NCBI GenBank assembly: GCA_944321945.1
Contig: CALUNE010000014.1
Span: 1 to 55,979, forward strand
DNA: 55,979 nucleotides
Direction of reading: 5' to 3'
From: an uncultured Alistipes sp.
Lineage (GTDB): Bacteria > Bacteroidota > Bacteroidia > Bacteroidales > Rikenellaceae
Below the pieces are notes generated by a model that searched no databases, was not told the origin of the DNA, and saw only the letters and a program-made list of their open reading frames with translations. Of this stretch, positions 16,452-26,057 are shown piece by piece (the first letter of the stretch is position 1; every line of letters begins with the position of its first letter). The translations under genes and the position numbers were made by a program.

Positions 16452-18329
16452 ATGGAACCGCACATGGAACCGCAACAGATGAAACACCCACTCAGAAGCG
16501 CCGTCACCCTCACGGGACGACGCATGGCCGGAGCCCGGAGCCTCTGGCGTGCCAACGGCATGCGCGAAGAGCAGTTCGGACGCCCCGTCATCGGCATCGC
16601 CAACTCCTTCACACAATTCGTCCCCGGCCACGTCCACCTGCACCAGGTCGGCCAACTGGTCAAACAACGCATCGAAAGCCTCGGCTGTTTTGCCGCCGAA
16701 TTCGACACGATCGCTATCGATGACGGCATCGCCATGGGCCACGACGGCATGCTCTACTCGCTCCCCTCGCGCGAAATCATCGCCGACAGCGTCGAATACA
16801 TGGCCAACGCCCACAAGATCGATGCCCTGGTCTGCATCTCGAACTGCGACAAGATCACCCCCGGCATGCTGATGGCCGCCATGCGGCTCAATCTGCCGAC
16901 GATCTTCGTCTCGGGCGGACCGATGGAGGCCGGACGCCTTGGCAACCGGGCCCTCGACCTGATCGATGCCATGGTCATGTCGGCCGACGCGAAATATTCG
17001 GACGAGGAGATCGCCGGAGTCGAACGTGCCGCATGCCCCGGATGCGGCTCCTGCTCGGGGATGTTCACCGCCAATTCGATGAACTGTCTGACCGAGGCGC
17101 TGGGACTTTCACTGCCGGGCAACGGGACGATCGTCGCCACGCACGCCAACCGCCGACAGTTGTTCGAGGATGCCGCCGCACTGATCGTCCGCAATGCCGA
17201 ACGCTACTACTTCGAGGGTGACGAGCGCGTCCTGCCCCGCTCGATCGCCACGAAGGCCGCCTTCGAAAACGCCATGTCACTCGACATCGCCATGGGCGGT
17301 TCGACCAACACGGTGCTGCATCTGCTGGCCGTGGCCCACGAGGCGGAAGTCGACTTCACGATGCAGGACATCGACCGCCTCTCGCGCCGTGTGCCGGTGC
17401 TCTGCAAGGTGGCCCCCAACTCGCATTATCACATTCAGGATGTCAACCGCGCCGGCGGCATCCTCTCGATCCTCGGCGAACTCAACCGCGGCGGGCTGCT
17501 CGACACGACGGTCTGGCGCGTCGACGGACGCACACTGGGCGATGCCATCGCCGCCTGCGACCTGCTCTCGCCGACGGTCACCGATGCCGCACGGCGCCGT
17601 TCGCTGAGTGCCCCGGCCGGCCACTACAGCCGCGAAATGGGGTCGCAGCACTGCTACTACGAGGCTCCCGACACGGACCGTGCGGAGGGCTGCATCCGCG
17701 ACCTGGACCACGCCTACTTCCGCGACGGCGGACTGGCCGTGCTGACGGGCAACATCGCCCGCTCGGGATGCGTCGTCAAGACGGCCGGCGTCGACCAAAG
17801 TCTCTTCGTCTTCCGCGGCCGGGCCCGCGTCTACGAGTCGCAGGAACAGGCCATGAACGGCATTCTCGCCGACGAGGTGCAGCCCGGCGAGGTAGTCGTC
17901 ATCCGCTACGAAGGCCCGAAGGGCGGCCCCGGCATGCAGGAGATGCTCTACCCGACATCGTACCTCAAGTCGAAGCATCTGGACAAACTCTGCGCACTGA
18001 TCACCGACGGACGCTTCTCGGGCGGCACGTCGGGCCTCTCGATCGGACACATCTCGCCGGAAGCCGCCGCCGGTGGCGAAATCGCCATCGTGCAGACGGG
18101 TGACGAGATCGAAATCGACATTCCGAAACGTTCGATCCGGCTGCTGGTCGACGACTCGGAGATCGCCTCGCGCATGGCCGCACGGCACCGCTTCCGCCCC
18201 GAGGCCCGCGACCGTCAGGTGCCGCGTTCGCTGCAGGCCTACGCCCGGCTGGTCAGCTCGGCCGACCGCGGCGCCGTACGGATCCTCGACGACGAAACCC
18301 AAGAAACGGATCATCGATGCCAAAAATGA
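16452..18329 (+). CDS. ilvD: Dihydroxy-acid dehydratase
   Basis: Fe-S enzyme that dehydrates 2,3-dihydroxy-isovalerate and -3-methylvalerate to the 2-oxoacids, the third step of Val/Ile synthesis. Motifs: [16 protein letters not shown] near the start, cluster cysteines in [13 protein letters not shown] and [20 protein letters not shown], the phosphate-binding [12 protein letters not shown], and the C-terminal [21 protein letters not shown]. This is the long E. coli-like form, about 615-625 residues. Three close in-frame ATGs exist (16452, 16464, 16479); the last, [13 protein letters not shown], best matches the family start. It is the first structural gene after the attenuator and overlaps ilvB by 13 bp. 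Confidence 0.96.
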   Translation: MEPHMEPQQMKHPLRSAVTLTGRRMAGARSLWRANGMREEQFGRPVIGIANSFTQFVPGHVHLHQVGQLVKQRIESLGCFAAEFDTIAIDDGIAMGHDGMLYSLPSREIIADSVEYMANAHKIDALVCISNCDKITPGMLMAAMRLNLPTIFVSGGPMEAGRLGNRALDLIDAMVMSADAKYSDEEIAGVERAACPGCGSCSGMFTANSMNCLTEALGLSLPGNGTIVATHANRRQLFEDAAALIVRNAERYYFEGDERVLPRSIATKAAFENAMSLDIAMGGSTNTVLHLLAVAHEAEVDFTMQDIDRLSRRVPVLCKVAPNSHYHIQDVNRAGGILSILGELNRGGLLDTTVWRVDGRTLGDAIAACDLLSPTVTDAARRRSLSAPAGHYSREMGSQHCYYEAPDTDRAEGCIRDLDHAYFRDGGLAVLTGNIARSGCVVKTAGVDQSLFVFRGRARVYESQEQAMNGILADEVQPGEVVVIRYEGPKGGPGMQEMLYPTSYLKSKHLDKLCALITDGRFSGGTSGLSIGHISPEAAAGGEIAIVQTGDEIEIDIPKRSIRLLVDDSEIASRMAARHRFRPEARDRQVPRSLQAYARLVSSADRGAVRILDDETQETDHRCQK

Positions 18330-20065
18330 ATGCTGCCATGAATACTTCCTCCAGCGAAGCCCGACAAACGGTCGACGGCCCCCGAATGACGGGCTCGCAG
18401 GCCCTGCTCGAATCGTTTCTGATCGAGGGCGTCGACACCCTCTTCGGCTACCCCGGCGGCGCCATCATCCCGGTCTACGACGCACTGTACGACTACCGCG
18501 ACCGGCTGCGCCACATCCTGGTGCGCCACGAACAGGGAGCCGTCCACGCCGCCCAGGGCTATGCCCGCGTCAGCGGACGCGTTGGGGTCTGTCTGGTCAC
18601 CTCGGGACCCGGCGCCACGAACACCGTCACGGGGCTGGCCGACGCCCTGATGGACTCCACACCGCTGGTACTGGTCACCGGACAGGTCGGCTCCGAACTG
18701 CTCGGCACCGACGCCTTCCAGGAGACCAATTTCGTCGGCATCACGCAGGCCGTCACCAAATGGAACTGCCAGGTCAAACGCACCGAGGATATTCCGGCCG
18801 CCATGGCCAAGGCCTTCTACGTGGCCCGCTCGGGACGCCCCGGACCGGTGGTCGTCGACATCACGAAGGATGCCCAGTGCGGCACGGCACCGTTCCACTA
18901 CGAAAAAATCGCATCGATCCGCAGCTACGTACCCGTTCCGGAGCCCGACCCGGAGTGCATCGAGGAGGCCGCCCGGCTGATCGACAGCGCACGGCGCCCG
19001 CTGGTGATGGTCGGACAGGGTGTCATCCTCGGGAATGCCGAGACCGCCCTGCGGGCCTTTCTCGACAAGAGCGGCATGCCCGTCGCCTCGACCCTGCTGG
19101 GGCTGTCGGCCGTACCGACCGACGATCCGCAATACGTCGGCATGCTCGGCATGCACGGCAACTACGGTCCCAACATCCGCAACCGCGAGTGCGACCTGAT
19201 CGTCGCCGTCGGGATGCGGTTCGACGACCGCGTGACGGGTTCCCCGAAGCATTTCGGCGAGCATGCCAAGGTCATCCACCTGGAGATCGACCCCGCGGAG
19301 ATCGGCAAGATCATCCCGGCCGACGTCCCCGTGGCGGGCGACGTGCGCGAGACGCTGCCGATGCTGACCCGGCTCATCCACCGCCGCGACCATAGCGACT
19401 GGATCGCGGGATTCCGCGCCTGCGACCGCATCGAAGAGGAGCGCATCATCCGGCCGGCCCTGCACCCCGCCGGCGGCCGCATCCACATGGGCGAAGCCGT
19501 GGCGGCAGTGGCCCGCGCCTACGAGAACGACGCCGTGGTGGTCACCGACGTCGGACAGCAGCAGATGTTTGCCGCCCGTTACTTCGGATTCCGTCGCACG
19601 CGCAGCCTGGTCACCTCGGGCGGACTGGGTACGATGGGATTCGGTCTGCCGGCCGCCATCGGGGCCAAACTCGGCGCCCCGGACCGCGACGTGGTGCTCT
19701 TCGTCGGCGACGGCGGTCTGCAGATGACCATTCAGGAGCTGGGCACGATCTTCCAGTCGCGCGTCCCGGTCAAGATCGTCCTGCTGAACAACTCGTTCCT
19801 CGGCATGGTCCGCCAGTGGCAGGAGCTCTTCTACGATTCGCGCTACTCCTTCACCGAACTCACGAACCCCGACTTCGGGATGATCGCCCGCGCCAACGGA
19901 CTCTCCTACCGCTGTGTCGAACGCCGCGAGGAGCTGGACGACGCCGTGGCCGAAATGAAGGCCGCAGAGGGCGCCTCGCTGCTCGAGGTGCGTGTCGAAC
20001 ACCAGGAAAACGTCTTCCCGATGGTGCCCGCCGGAGCCCCCGTCTCGGAAATCAGGTTCGAATAA
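18317..20065 (+). CDS. ilvB: Acetolactate synthase large subunit
   Basis: ThDP-dependent catalytic subunit that condenses pyruvate with pyruvate or 2-oxobutyrate, the first step of branched-chain synthesis. Visible: [15 protein letters not shown], the ThDP glutamate in [26 protein letters not shown], the FAD region, and the ThDP/Mg motif [18 protein letters not shown]...LLNN. The 582 residues are normal. The frame opens at 18317 inside ilvD, and an alternative ATG lies at 18338 (MNTSSSEA), past the ilvD stop; family alignment would favour the later one. The gene for its regulatory subunit follows after 12 bp. Confidence 0.96.
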   Translation: MPKMNAAMNTSSSEARQTVDGPRMTGSQALLESFLIEGVDTLFGYPGGAIIPVYDALYDYRDRLRHILVRHEQGAVHAAQGYARVSGRVGVCLVTSGPGATNTVTGLADALMDSTPLVLVTGQVGSELLGTDAFQETNFVGITQAVTKWNCQVKRTEDIPAAMAKAFYVARSGRPGPVVVDITKDAQCGTAPFHYEKIASIRSYVPVPEPDPECIEEAARLIDSARRPLVMVGQGVILGNAETALRAFLDKSGMPVASTLLGLSAVPTDDPQYVGMLGMHGNYGPNIRNRECDLIVAVGMRFDDRVTGSPKHFGEHAKVIHLEIDPAEIGKIIPADVPVAGDVRETLPMLTRLIHRRDHSDWIAGFRACDRIEEERIIRPALHPAGGRIHMGEAVAAVARAYENDAVVVTDVGQQQMFAARYFGFRRTRSLVTSGGLGTMGFGLPAAIGAKLGAPDRDVVLFVGDGGLQMTIQELGTIFQSRVPVKIVLLNNSFLGMVRQWQELFYDSRYSFTELTNPDFGMIARANGLSYRCVERREELDDAVAEMKAAEGASLLEVRVEHQENVFPMVPAGAPVSEIRFE

Positions 20066-20077
20066 ACACCCCCAACC

Positions 20078-20629
20078 ATGGAAACGGAACAGGAATACAT
20101 CATCACCGTATTTTCGGAAAACAAGGTCGGTCTGCTGAGCCAGATCACCACGGTCTTCACCTGCCGGAACGTCAACATCGAAAGTCTGACCACCTCGGAA
20201 TCGGCCCTGCAGGGGATCCACAAGTTCACGATCGTCGTGCGCACCACGCCCGAAACGGTCGAAAAGATCGTGCGGCAGGTCGAAAAGAAGATCGACGTGC
20301 TGAAGACCTTCGTCTACACCGCCGACGAAGTCGTCCAGCAGGAGATCGCCCTCTACAAGGTGACGCGCAGCAGCAGCGTCGAGCAGCTCGTCCGCCAGCA
20401 CAACGTCCGCATCCTGGAGGTCGACACCGACTACATCGTCGTCGAAAAGACCGGACACAAGGAGGAAACCCAGGCGCTGTTCCGGCTGTTGCAGCCCTAC
20501 GGCGTACAGCAGTTCGTGCGCAGCGGCACGGTGGCCGTCATCAAGTCGCGGCGCGAGCTGCTGAACGAATACCTCGAGGAGCTCGAAAAGATGCGCCGCC
20601 AGCCGGAACCCGTCCGCACGGGCGCCTGA
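20078..20629 (+). CDS. ilvN: Acetolactate synthase small (regulatory) subunit
   Basis: Regulatory subunit that raises the activity of IlvB and gives feedback inhibition by valine. The N-terminal ACT domain is clear (YIITVFSENKVGLLSQITTVF followed by RNVNIESLTTSES and IHKFTIVV), and the C-terminal half has the family's EIALYKVT and VEKTGHKEETQALFRLLQPYGVQQFVRSG. The 183 residues are typical of the two-domain form. The symbol could equally be ilvH. A 135-bp gap with no clear signal separates it from ilvC. Confidence 0.94.
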   Translation: METEQEYIITVFSENKVGLLSQITTVFTCRNVNIESLTTSESALQGIHKFTIVVRTTPETVEKIVRQVEKKIDVLKTFVYTADEVVQQEIALYKVTRSSSVEQLVRQHNVRILEVDTDYIVVEKTGHKEETQALFRLLQPYGVQQFVRSGTVAVIKSRRELLNEYLEELEKMRRQPEPVRTGA

Positions 20630-20764
20630 CTGCCGGACAACCGGACCGGGTCGGGCCGGCAACGCTGAATACCCCGCGGAACATGCCGGGCATCAAGCGG
20701 GCCGCCGCCCCTCCGCAACCGAAGATTCGAAAACATTCAACAAACCAATAAATCTCAAACAACT

Positions 20765-21811
20765 ATGGCAAAGATCAATTTCGGCGGCGTCGAGGAGAAC
20801 GTCGTCACACGCGAGGAGTTCCCGCTGGAGAAGGCGCTCGAAACACTCAAGGACGAAACTATCGCCGTCATCGGCTACGGCGTGCAGGGCCCCGGGCAGT
20901 CGCTCAACCTGCGCGACAACGGCTTCCGCGTCATCGTCGGCCAGCGCAAGGGAACGAAGAGCTGGGACAAGGCCGTCGCCGACGGATGGGTGCCGGGCGA
21001 GACGCTCTTCGAGATCGAAGAGGCCGCCCAGCGCGGTACGATCATCCAGTACCTGCTCTCGGATGCCGGCCAGATCGCCGTGTGGCCCACCATCAAGAAG
21101 CACCTCACCCCGGGCAAGGCCCTCTACTTCTCGCACGGATTCGGCATCACCTACAAGGACCGCACGGGAATCGTCCCGCCGGCCGACGTCGACGTCATCC
21201 TGATCGCCCCGAAGGGCTCGGGCACCTCGCTGCGGCGGATGTTCCTCCAGGGCCGCGGCCTGAACTCGAGCTACGCCGTCTTCCAGGATGCCACGGGCCG
21301 CGCCATGGACCGCGTCATTGCACTCGGCATCGGCGTCGGATCGGGCTATCTGTTCGAGACCGACTTCCAGCGCGAGGTCTACTCCGACCTGACGGGCGAA
21401 CGCGGTACGCTGATGGGCGCCATCCAGGGCATCTTCGCCGCCCAGTACGACACGCTGCGCGCCCACGGGCACACCCCCTCGGAGGCCTTCAACGAGACCA
21501 TTGAGGAGCTGACGCAGTCGCTCATGCCGCTGGTGGCCGAAAACGGCATGGACTGGATGTATGCCAACTGCTCGACCACGGCCCAGCGCGGTGCTCTGGA
21601 CTGGTGGAAACGCTTCCGCGACGCCACCAAACCCGTCTTCGAGGAGCTCTACGAGAGCGTCCGCAGCGGCAACGAGGCCCAGATCTCGATCGACGCCAAC
21701 AGCAAGCCCGACTACCGCACGAAACTCAACGAGGAGCTGCGCGAAATGCGCGAAAGCGAAATGTGGCAGGCCGGCGCCGTCGTCCGCAAACTCCGTCCCG
21801 AAAACAACTGA
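20765..21811 (+). CDS. ilvC: Ketol-acid reductoisomerase
   Basis: Second step of Val/Ile synthesis: alkyl migration and NADPH-dependent reduction of acetolactate or acetohydroxybutyrate. The Rossmann motif GYGVQGPGQSLNLRDNG (residues 38-53) is followed by the cofactor loop VGQRKGTKSW (about 58-67), whose Arg/Lys residues point to NADPH. The catalytic domain has LIAPKGSGTSLR, GVGSGYLFETDFQREVYSDLTGERG and ETIEELTQSLMPLVAENGMDWMYANCSTTAQRGALDW. The 348 residues are near the class I length of about 335. It is expressed with the rest of the ilv operon. Confidence 0.96.
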   Translation: MAKINFGGVEENVVTREEFPLEKALETLKDETIAVIGYGVQGPGQSLNLRDNGFRVIVGQRKGTKSWDKAVADGWVPGETLFEIEEAAQRGTIIQYLLSDAGQIAVWPTIKKHLTPGKALYFSHGFGITYKDRTGIVPPADVDVILIAPKGSGTSLRRMFLQGRGLNSSYAVFQDATGRAMDRVIALGIGVGSGYLFETDFQREVYSDLTGERGTLMGAIQGIFAAQYDTLRAHGHTPSEAFNETIEELTQSLMPLVAENGMDWMYANCSTTAQRGALDWWKRFRDATKPVFEELYESVRSGNEAQISIDANSKPDYRTKLNEELREMRESEMWQAGAVVRKLRPENN

Positions 21812-21847
21812 TCACAACAGACCAAACCCCTCTAAAAGCCGAACATC

Positions 21848-23524
21848 ATGTGTGGATTCGTTGGATTGTTCGACATCCGGCAGCAGTCGGATGCGCTGCG
21901 CACCCAGGTGCTGAAAATGTCGAAACAGATTCGCCACCGCGGTCCCGACTGGTCGGGCATCTATTGCGGTCCGCGGGCCATTCTGGCACACGAACGTCTC
22001 TCGATCGTCGACCCGCAGTCGGGCCGGCAACCCCTGTACAGCCGTGACGGGAAGCTCGTGCTAGCCGTTAACGGCGAGATCTACAACCATCGCGAGATCC
22101 GCGCCGAACTGGCCTCGGAGTACGACTTCATGACCGGCTCCGACTGCGAGGTGATCCTGCCCCTCTACCGCAAGATGGGGCTCGGACTGCTCGAAAAGAT
22201 CAGCGGCATCTTCGCCTTCGCCCTCTACGACATCGAACGCGACGAGTATCTGATCGCCCGCGACCCGATCGGCGTCATCCCGCTCTACATCGGCTGGAAC
22301 CGCGACGAACAGTTCTACGTCGCCTCGGAGCTGAAGGCCCTCGAAGGGGTCTGCACGACGATCCAGCCCTTCCTGCCGGGCCACTACTGGTCGTCGAAGG
22401 AGGGTCGGATGGTGCGCTGGTACCGCCGCGACTGGTTCGACTACGACGCCGTGAAGGAGAACAAGACCGACATCGCCCAGCTCCGCACGGCACTCGAGGA
22501 GGCCGTCCGCCGGCAGCTGATGTCCGACGTGCCGTACGGCGTACTGCTCTCGGGCGGTCTCGATTCGTCGATCATCTCGGCCGTGGCCAAGAAGTTCGCC
22601 GACCGCCGTATCGAAAGCGGAGGCCGCGATGCCGCCTGGTGGCCGCAGCTGCACTCGTTCGCCGTGGGTCTCGAAGGTTCGCCCGACCTGGCCGCCGCCC
22701 GCAAGGTCGCCGAACACATCGGCACCGTCCACCACGAGATCCACTACACGATCCAGGAGGGCCTGGACGCCATCCGCGACGTGATCTACTACATCGAAAC
22801 CTACGACGTGACCACGGTCCGCGCCTCGACGCCGATGTATCTGCTGGCCCGCGTCATCAAGTCGATGGGTATCAAGATGGTCCTCTCGGGCGAGGGGGCC
22901 GACGAGATCTTCGGCGGCTACCTCTACTTCCACAAGGCCCCCGACGCCCGGGCCTTCCACGAGGAGACCGTGCGCAAGATCGGCCGGCTGCACCTCTACG
23001 ACTGCCTGCGGGCCAACAAGTCGCTCGCAGCCTGGGGCGTCGAGGGTCGCGTGCCGTTCCTCGACAAGGAGTTTCTCGACGTGGCCATGCGCCTCAACCC
23101 GGCCGACAAGATGGCCGGAAACGGCCGCATCGAAAAGTGGGTGCTGCGCAAGGCCTTCGAAGACATGCTGCCCGAGGAGATCGTCTGGCGCCAGAAGGAG
23201 CAATTCTCCGACGGCGTGGGCTACGGGTGGATCGACACCCTGAAGCGGATCACCTCCGAAGCCGTCTCCGACCGCGAAATGGAGCATGCCGCCGAGCGTT
23301 TCCCGATCAACCCGCCCCAAAACAAGGAGGAGTACTACTACCGGACGATCTTTGAGGAGCACTTCCCGTCGCAGACCGCCGCAGCCTGTGTGCCGTCGGT
23401 GCCGTCGGTGGCCTGCAGCACGGCCGAAGCCCTGGCCTGGGACCAGTCGTTCGCCAACTGCAACGACCCCTCGGGGCGCGCCGTCCTCGGCGTCCACAAC
23501 ACCGATCTTTCGCACAAGATCTGA
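21848..23524 (+). CDS. asnB: Asparagine synthase B (glutamine-hydrolysing)
   Basis: Makes asparagine from aspartate, glutamine and ATP in the cytosol. The start is fixed by the catalytic Cys2 (MCGFVGLFD). The glutaminase domain (about 1-200) shows RHRGPDWSG, HERLSIVDP and NGEIYNHREIR. The synthetase domain (about 210-558) shows the PP-loop LLSGGLDSSI and LSGEGADEIFGGYLYF. The 558 residues are typical of AsnB. It starts 36 bp after ilvC with no terminator between, so it should share the branched-chain attenuator. A strong terminator follows it. Confidence 0.95.
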   Translation: MCGFVGLFDIRQQSDALRTQVLKMSKQIRHRGPDWSGIYCGPRAILAHERLSIVDPQSGRQPLYSRDGKLVLAVNGEIYNHREIRAELASEYDFMTGSDCEVILPLYRKMGLGLLEKISGIFAFALYDIERDEYLIARDPIGVIPLYIGWNRDEQFYVASELKALEGVCTTIQPFLPGHYWSSKEGRMVRWYRRDWFDYDAVKENKTDIAQLRTALEEAVRRQLMSDVPYGVLLSGGLDSSIISAVAKKFADRRIESGGRDAAWWPQLHSFAVGLEGSPDLAAARKVAEHIGTVHHEIHYTIQEGLDAIRDVIYYIETYDVTTVRASTPMYLLARVIKSMGIKMVLSGEGADEIFGGYLYFHKAPDARAFHEETVRKIGRLHLYDCLRANKSLAAWGVEGRVPFLDKEFLDVAMRLNPADKMAGNGRIEKWVLRKAFEDMLPEEIVWRQKEQFSDGVGYGWIDTLKRITSEAVSDREMEHAAERFPINPPQNKEEYYYRTIFEEHFPSQTAAACVPSVPSVACSTAEALAWDQSFANCNDPSGRAVLGVHNTDLSHKI

Positions 23525-23547
23525 TCCCGCGGTATCGTTGCCGCACA

Positions 23548-23588
23548 AGCGAGGGGATTGCCGCCTGCCGGGTGGCAATCCCCTCGCT
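23548..23588 (+). terminator. Terminator of the ilv-asnB operon
   Basis: AGCGAGGGGATTGCC (23548-23562) pairs perfectly with GGCAATCCCCTCGCT (23574-23588), 15 bp, 23 bp after the asnB stop. The T tail is weak (CGTTGCC). Confidence 0.75.
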
Positions 23589-23641
23589 CGTTGCCCGCCG
23601 GCCCCATTCTCCCGCTTTTTCGCCATACGACGACTTTTCAC

Positions 23642-23672
23642 TTGGCTTTGCGGCCAAATTTTCATACCTTTG
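23642..23672 (+). promoter_or_regulatory. Promoter of the ROK kinase-manA pair
   Basis: TTG (23642-23644), 20 bp, then TACCTTTG (23665-23672); the start codon follows 37 bp later. Confidence 0.8.
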
Positions 23673-23709
23673 CCGGGCAAAGCCCCGAATAATCTAAACT
23701 CAACCTGAT

Positions 23710-24816
23710 ATGTACGATCACGACAACCGGGTGGTCATCACCCTCGACGCCGGCGGCACGAACTTCGTCTTCGGCGCCATGCAGTCCAACAAATTCATCG
23801 TCGACCCCATCACCATGCCCTCGCATGCCGACAACCTGGATCAGTGTCTGGCCACGATGGTCGACGGATTCCGACAGATCATCGACCGTCTTCCGGAGAA
23901 ACCCGTCGCCATCAGCTTCGCATTCCCCGGCCCGGCCGACTACCCGAACGGCATCATCGGCGGATTCCTGCCCAACTTCCCGTCGTTCCGCGAAGGCGTA
24001 GCCCTCGGTCCGTTCCTCGAGGCCACGTTCGGCATCCCGGTCTTCATCAACAACGACGGCGACCTGTTCGCCTACGGCGAAGCCCTGGGAGGCGCCCTGC
24101 CCGAAGTCAACGCCCGCCTCGAAGCTCTCCACAGCCCCAAACGCTACAAGAATCTCCTCGGATACACGTTCGGCACGGGATTCGGCATCGGTATCGTCGT
24201 CGACAACCGCCTCAACCGCGGCGACAACTCCTGCGTCGAAACCTTCTGCCTGCGCCACAAGAAATACCCCGACATCATCGTCGAAGACGGTGTGGCCGTG
24301 CGCGCCATCAAGCGTGTCTACGGCGAACTGACCGGTAACCCCGACCACGGTCTGGAACCCAAGGACATCTGCGAAATCGCCGACGGAACACGCCCGGGCG
24401 ACATGGAGGCCGCCCGCAAGACCTTCGCCGAATTCGGCGAGGTGGCCGGCGATGCCATGGCTACGGCCGTGACGCTGATCGACGGTCTGATCGTCATCGG
24501 AGGCGGCATCACCGCCGCCCGCAAGTGGATCATGCCGAGCCTGCTGCGCGAACTGCGCTCGAAAATCCACCAGTTCAACGGCAACGAACTCAACCGCGTG
24601 CAGATGAAGGTCTACGACCTGGACGACGAAGCCGAATTCCTCGAATTCGCCCGCGGCGACCAACGCACCCTGAAGGTCTACGGCACGGACCGCTACGTGG
24701 TCTACGACCCGCAGAAACGTATCGGCGTGATGATCTCCAAACTCGGCGCCAGCCAGGCCATCTCGGTCGGCGCCTACGCCTTCGCACTGAGCCAACTCGA
24801 TGCACAAAACGCATAA
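23710..24816 (+). CDS. ROK family sugar kinase
   Basis: A cytosolic sugar kinase of the ROK family. The phosphate-binding motif LDAGGTNFVFG is at residues 12-22. FAFPGPADYPNGIIGG and the catalytic INNDGDLFAYGEAL follow, then TFGTGFGIGIVVD, and a late GLIVIGGGITAA. The zinc motif CxCGxxGC that most ROK kinases carry is absent; the corresponding part reads ETFCLRHKKYPDIIVED. At 368 residues it is longer than the usual 300-320. The gene stops 4 bp before manA, which suggests mannose or another hexose as substrate. From memory, Bacteroides RokA-type kinases phosphorylate glucose and related hexoses. The exact sugar cannot be fixed from the sequence. Confidence 0.85.
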   Translation: MYDHDNRVVITLDAGGTNFVFGAMQSNKFIVDPITMPSHADNLDQCLATMVDGFRQIIDRLPEKPVAISFAFPGPADYPNGIIGGFLPNFPSFREGVALGPFLEATFGIPVFINNDGDLFAYGEALGGALPEVNARLEALHSPKRYKNLLGYTFGTGFGIGIVVDNRLNRGDNSCVETFCLRHKKYPDIIVEDGVAVRAIKRVYGELTGNPDHGLEPKDICEIADGTRPGDMEAARKTFAEFGEVAGDAMATAVTLIDGLIVIGGGITAARKWIMPSLLRELRSKIHQFNGNELNRVQMKVYDLDDEAEFLEFARGDQRTLKVYGTDRYVVYDPQKRIGVMISKLGASQAISVGAYAFALSQLDAQNA

Positions 24817-24820
24817 CGAC

Positions 24821-25786
24821 ATGTACAAGTTTCAACCGATTCTGAAATCCCTGATCTGGGGCGGCGAGAAGATCGCCCCCTACAAGCAGATCGAAACCCA
24901 ACAACACAACATCGGCGAGAGCTGGGAGCTCTCGGGTGTCGAAGGCAACGAATCCGTCGTCGCCAACGGCACAGAAGCCGGCACCAAACTCCCGGATCTG
25001 CTGGCCCGTCACGGCGCCTCGCTGCTGGGAAAAGCCAACTACGAACGCTTCGGCAACGAATTCCCGCTGCTCATCAAGTTCATCGACGCCCGTCAGGACC
25101 TCTCGATCCAGGTACACCCCAACGACCAGCTGGCCTGGGAGCGCCACCACTCGAAGGGCAAAACCGAAATGTGGTATGTCGTGGCTACGGACGAAGGCGC
25201 CCACCTGCGCTCGGGCTTCTCGAAGCAGGTAACGCCCGAAGAGTACGAGGCCAGTGTCAACAACCACACCATCACGGACATTCTGGCCGACTATGCCATC
25301 CGTCCGGGCGACGTCTTCTTCCTGCCCGCAGGCCGCGTCCATGCCATCGGCGCCGGATCGTTCATCGCCGAAATCCAGCAGACCTCGAACATCACCTACC
25401 GCATCTACGACTACGGACGCGTGGGCGCCGACGGCAAACCCCGCGAACTGCACACCGAACAGGCCAAAGGCGCCATCGACTACACCGTGCTGCCCGACTA
25501 CCGCACGCATTACACCCCGGCCCGCAACACGCGTGTCGAACTGGTGTCGTGCCCCTACTTCACCACGTCGCTCTTCGATCTGACGAAGGAACTGACGCTC
25601 GATCTCGCATCGCTCGACACGTTCGTCGTAGTGATGTGCCTCGAGGGCCGTGGCACGCTGACCGACGACCGCGGCGAGACGATGCCGGTACACCAGGGCG
25701 AAACGGTCCTGCTCCCGGCCACGGCCCGCACGCTGCGCTTCACGCCCGAGGGCACCATGAAGCTGCTTACCAGCTGGATCGCCTGA
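24821..25786 (+). CDS. manA: Mannose-6-phosphate isomerase, class I
   Basis: Zinc cupin enzyme interconverting mannose-6-phosphate and fructose-6-phosphate. Visible: the N-terminal KFQPILKSLIWGGEKIA, GESWELSGVEGNES, the metal-site segment IDARQDLSIQVHPND (Gln and His ligands), KTEMWYVV (Glu ligand), and FLPAGRVHAIGAG (last His). A long cupin tail ends TMKLLTSWIA. The 321 residues match the Bacteroidota short form. I chose the ATG at 24821 (MYKFQP) because it lies 4 bp past the kinase stop and aligns with family starts; an in-frame ATG at 24800 would overlap the kinase gene. A very strong terminator follows. Confidence 0.93.
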   Translation: MYKFQPILKSLIWGGEKIAPYKQIETQQHNIGESWELSGVEGNESVVANGTEAGTKLPDLLARHGASLLGKANYERFGNEFPLLIKFIDARQDLSIQVHPNDQLAWERHHSKGKTEMWYVVATDEGAHLRSGFSKQVTPEEYEASVNNHTITDILADYAIRPGDVFFLPAGRVHAIGAGSFIAEIQQTSNITYRIYDYGRVGADGKPRELHTEQAKGAIDYTVLPDYRTHYTPARNTRVELVSCPYFTTSLFDLTKELTLDLASLDTFVVVMCLEGRGTLTDDRGETMPVHQGETVLLPATARTLRFTPEGTMKLLTSWIA

Positions 25787-25800
25787 TCCGCCCCGTAACG

Positions 25801-25861
25801 AAACGATCCGGACCGGTTTGCGAAGAATTAGACGTCTTCGGCAAACCGGTCCGGATCGTTT
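25801..25861 (+). terminator. Long terminator hairpin after manA
   Basis: AAACGATCCGGACCGGTTTG plus C (25801-25821) pairs perfectly with 25841-25861, and GAAGA/TCTTC extends the stem inward; T follows. A 21-bp perfect outer stem is unusually long. The rest of 25862-26057 holds no gene. A weak TACCTTTA -7 box is seen at 26017-26024 before the lyase gene. Confidence 0.88.
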
Positions 25862-26057
25862 TACGTACATGCGACGTCACGACCTCACGGTCCGTTGCAT
25901 GAAAAACGAAGCCGGTCGCTCTTCCTCCCCGCCAGTCTTGCGGGACAGGTCCTGACCCGCACTGCTTTTTTCGGCATCAAATCAGGGAAAAATTTTTCTT
26001 ATCGCAATAAAATCACTACCTTTATTCAATCTTTCTCCAACTTCTTCAAACCGGCAT

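Noticed and set aside
18311-20662. 783-codon leftward frame over ilvB and ilvN
   Set aside because: Antisense shadow of two well-supported genes.
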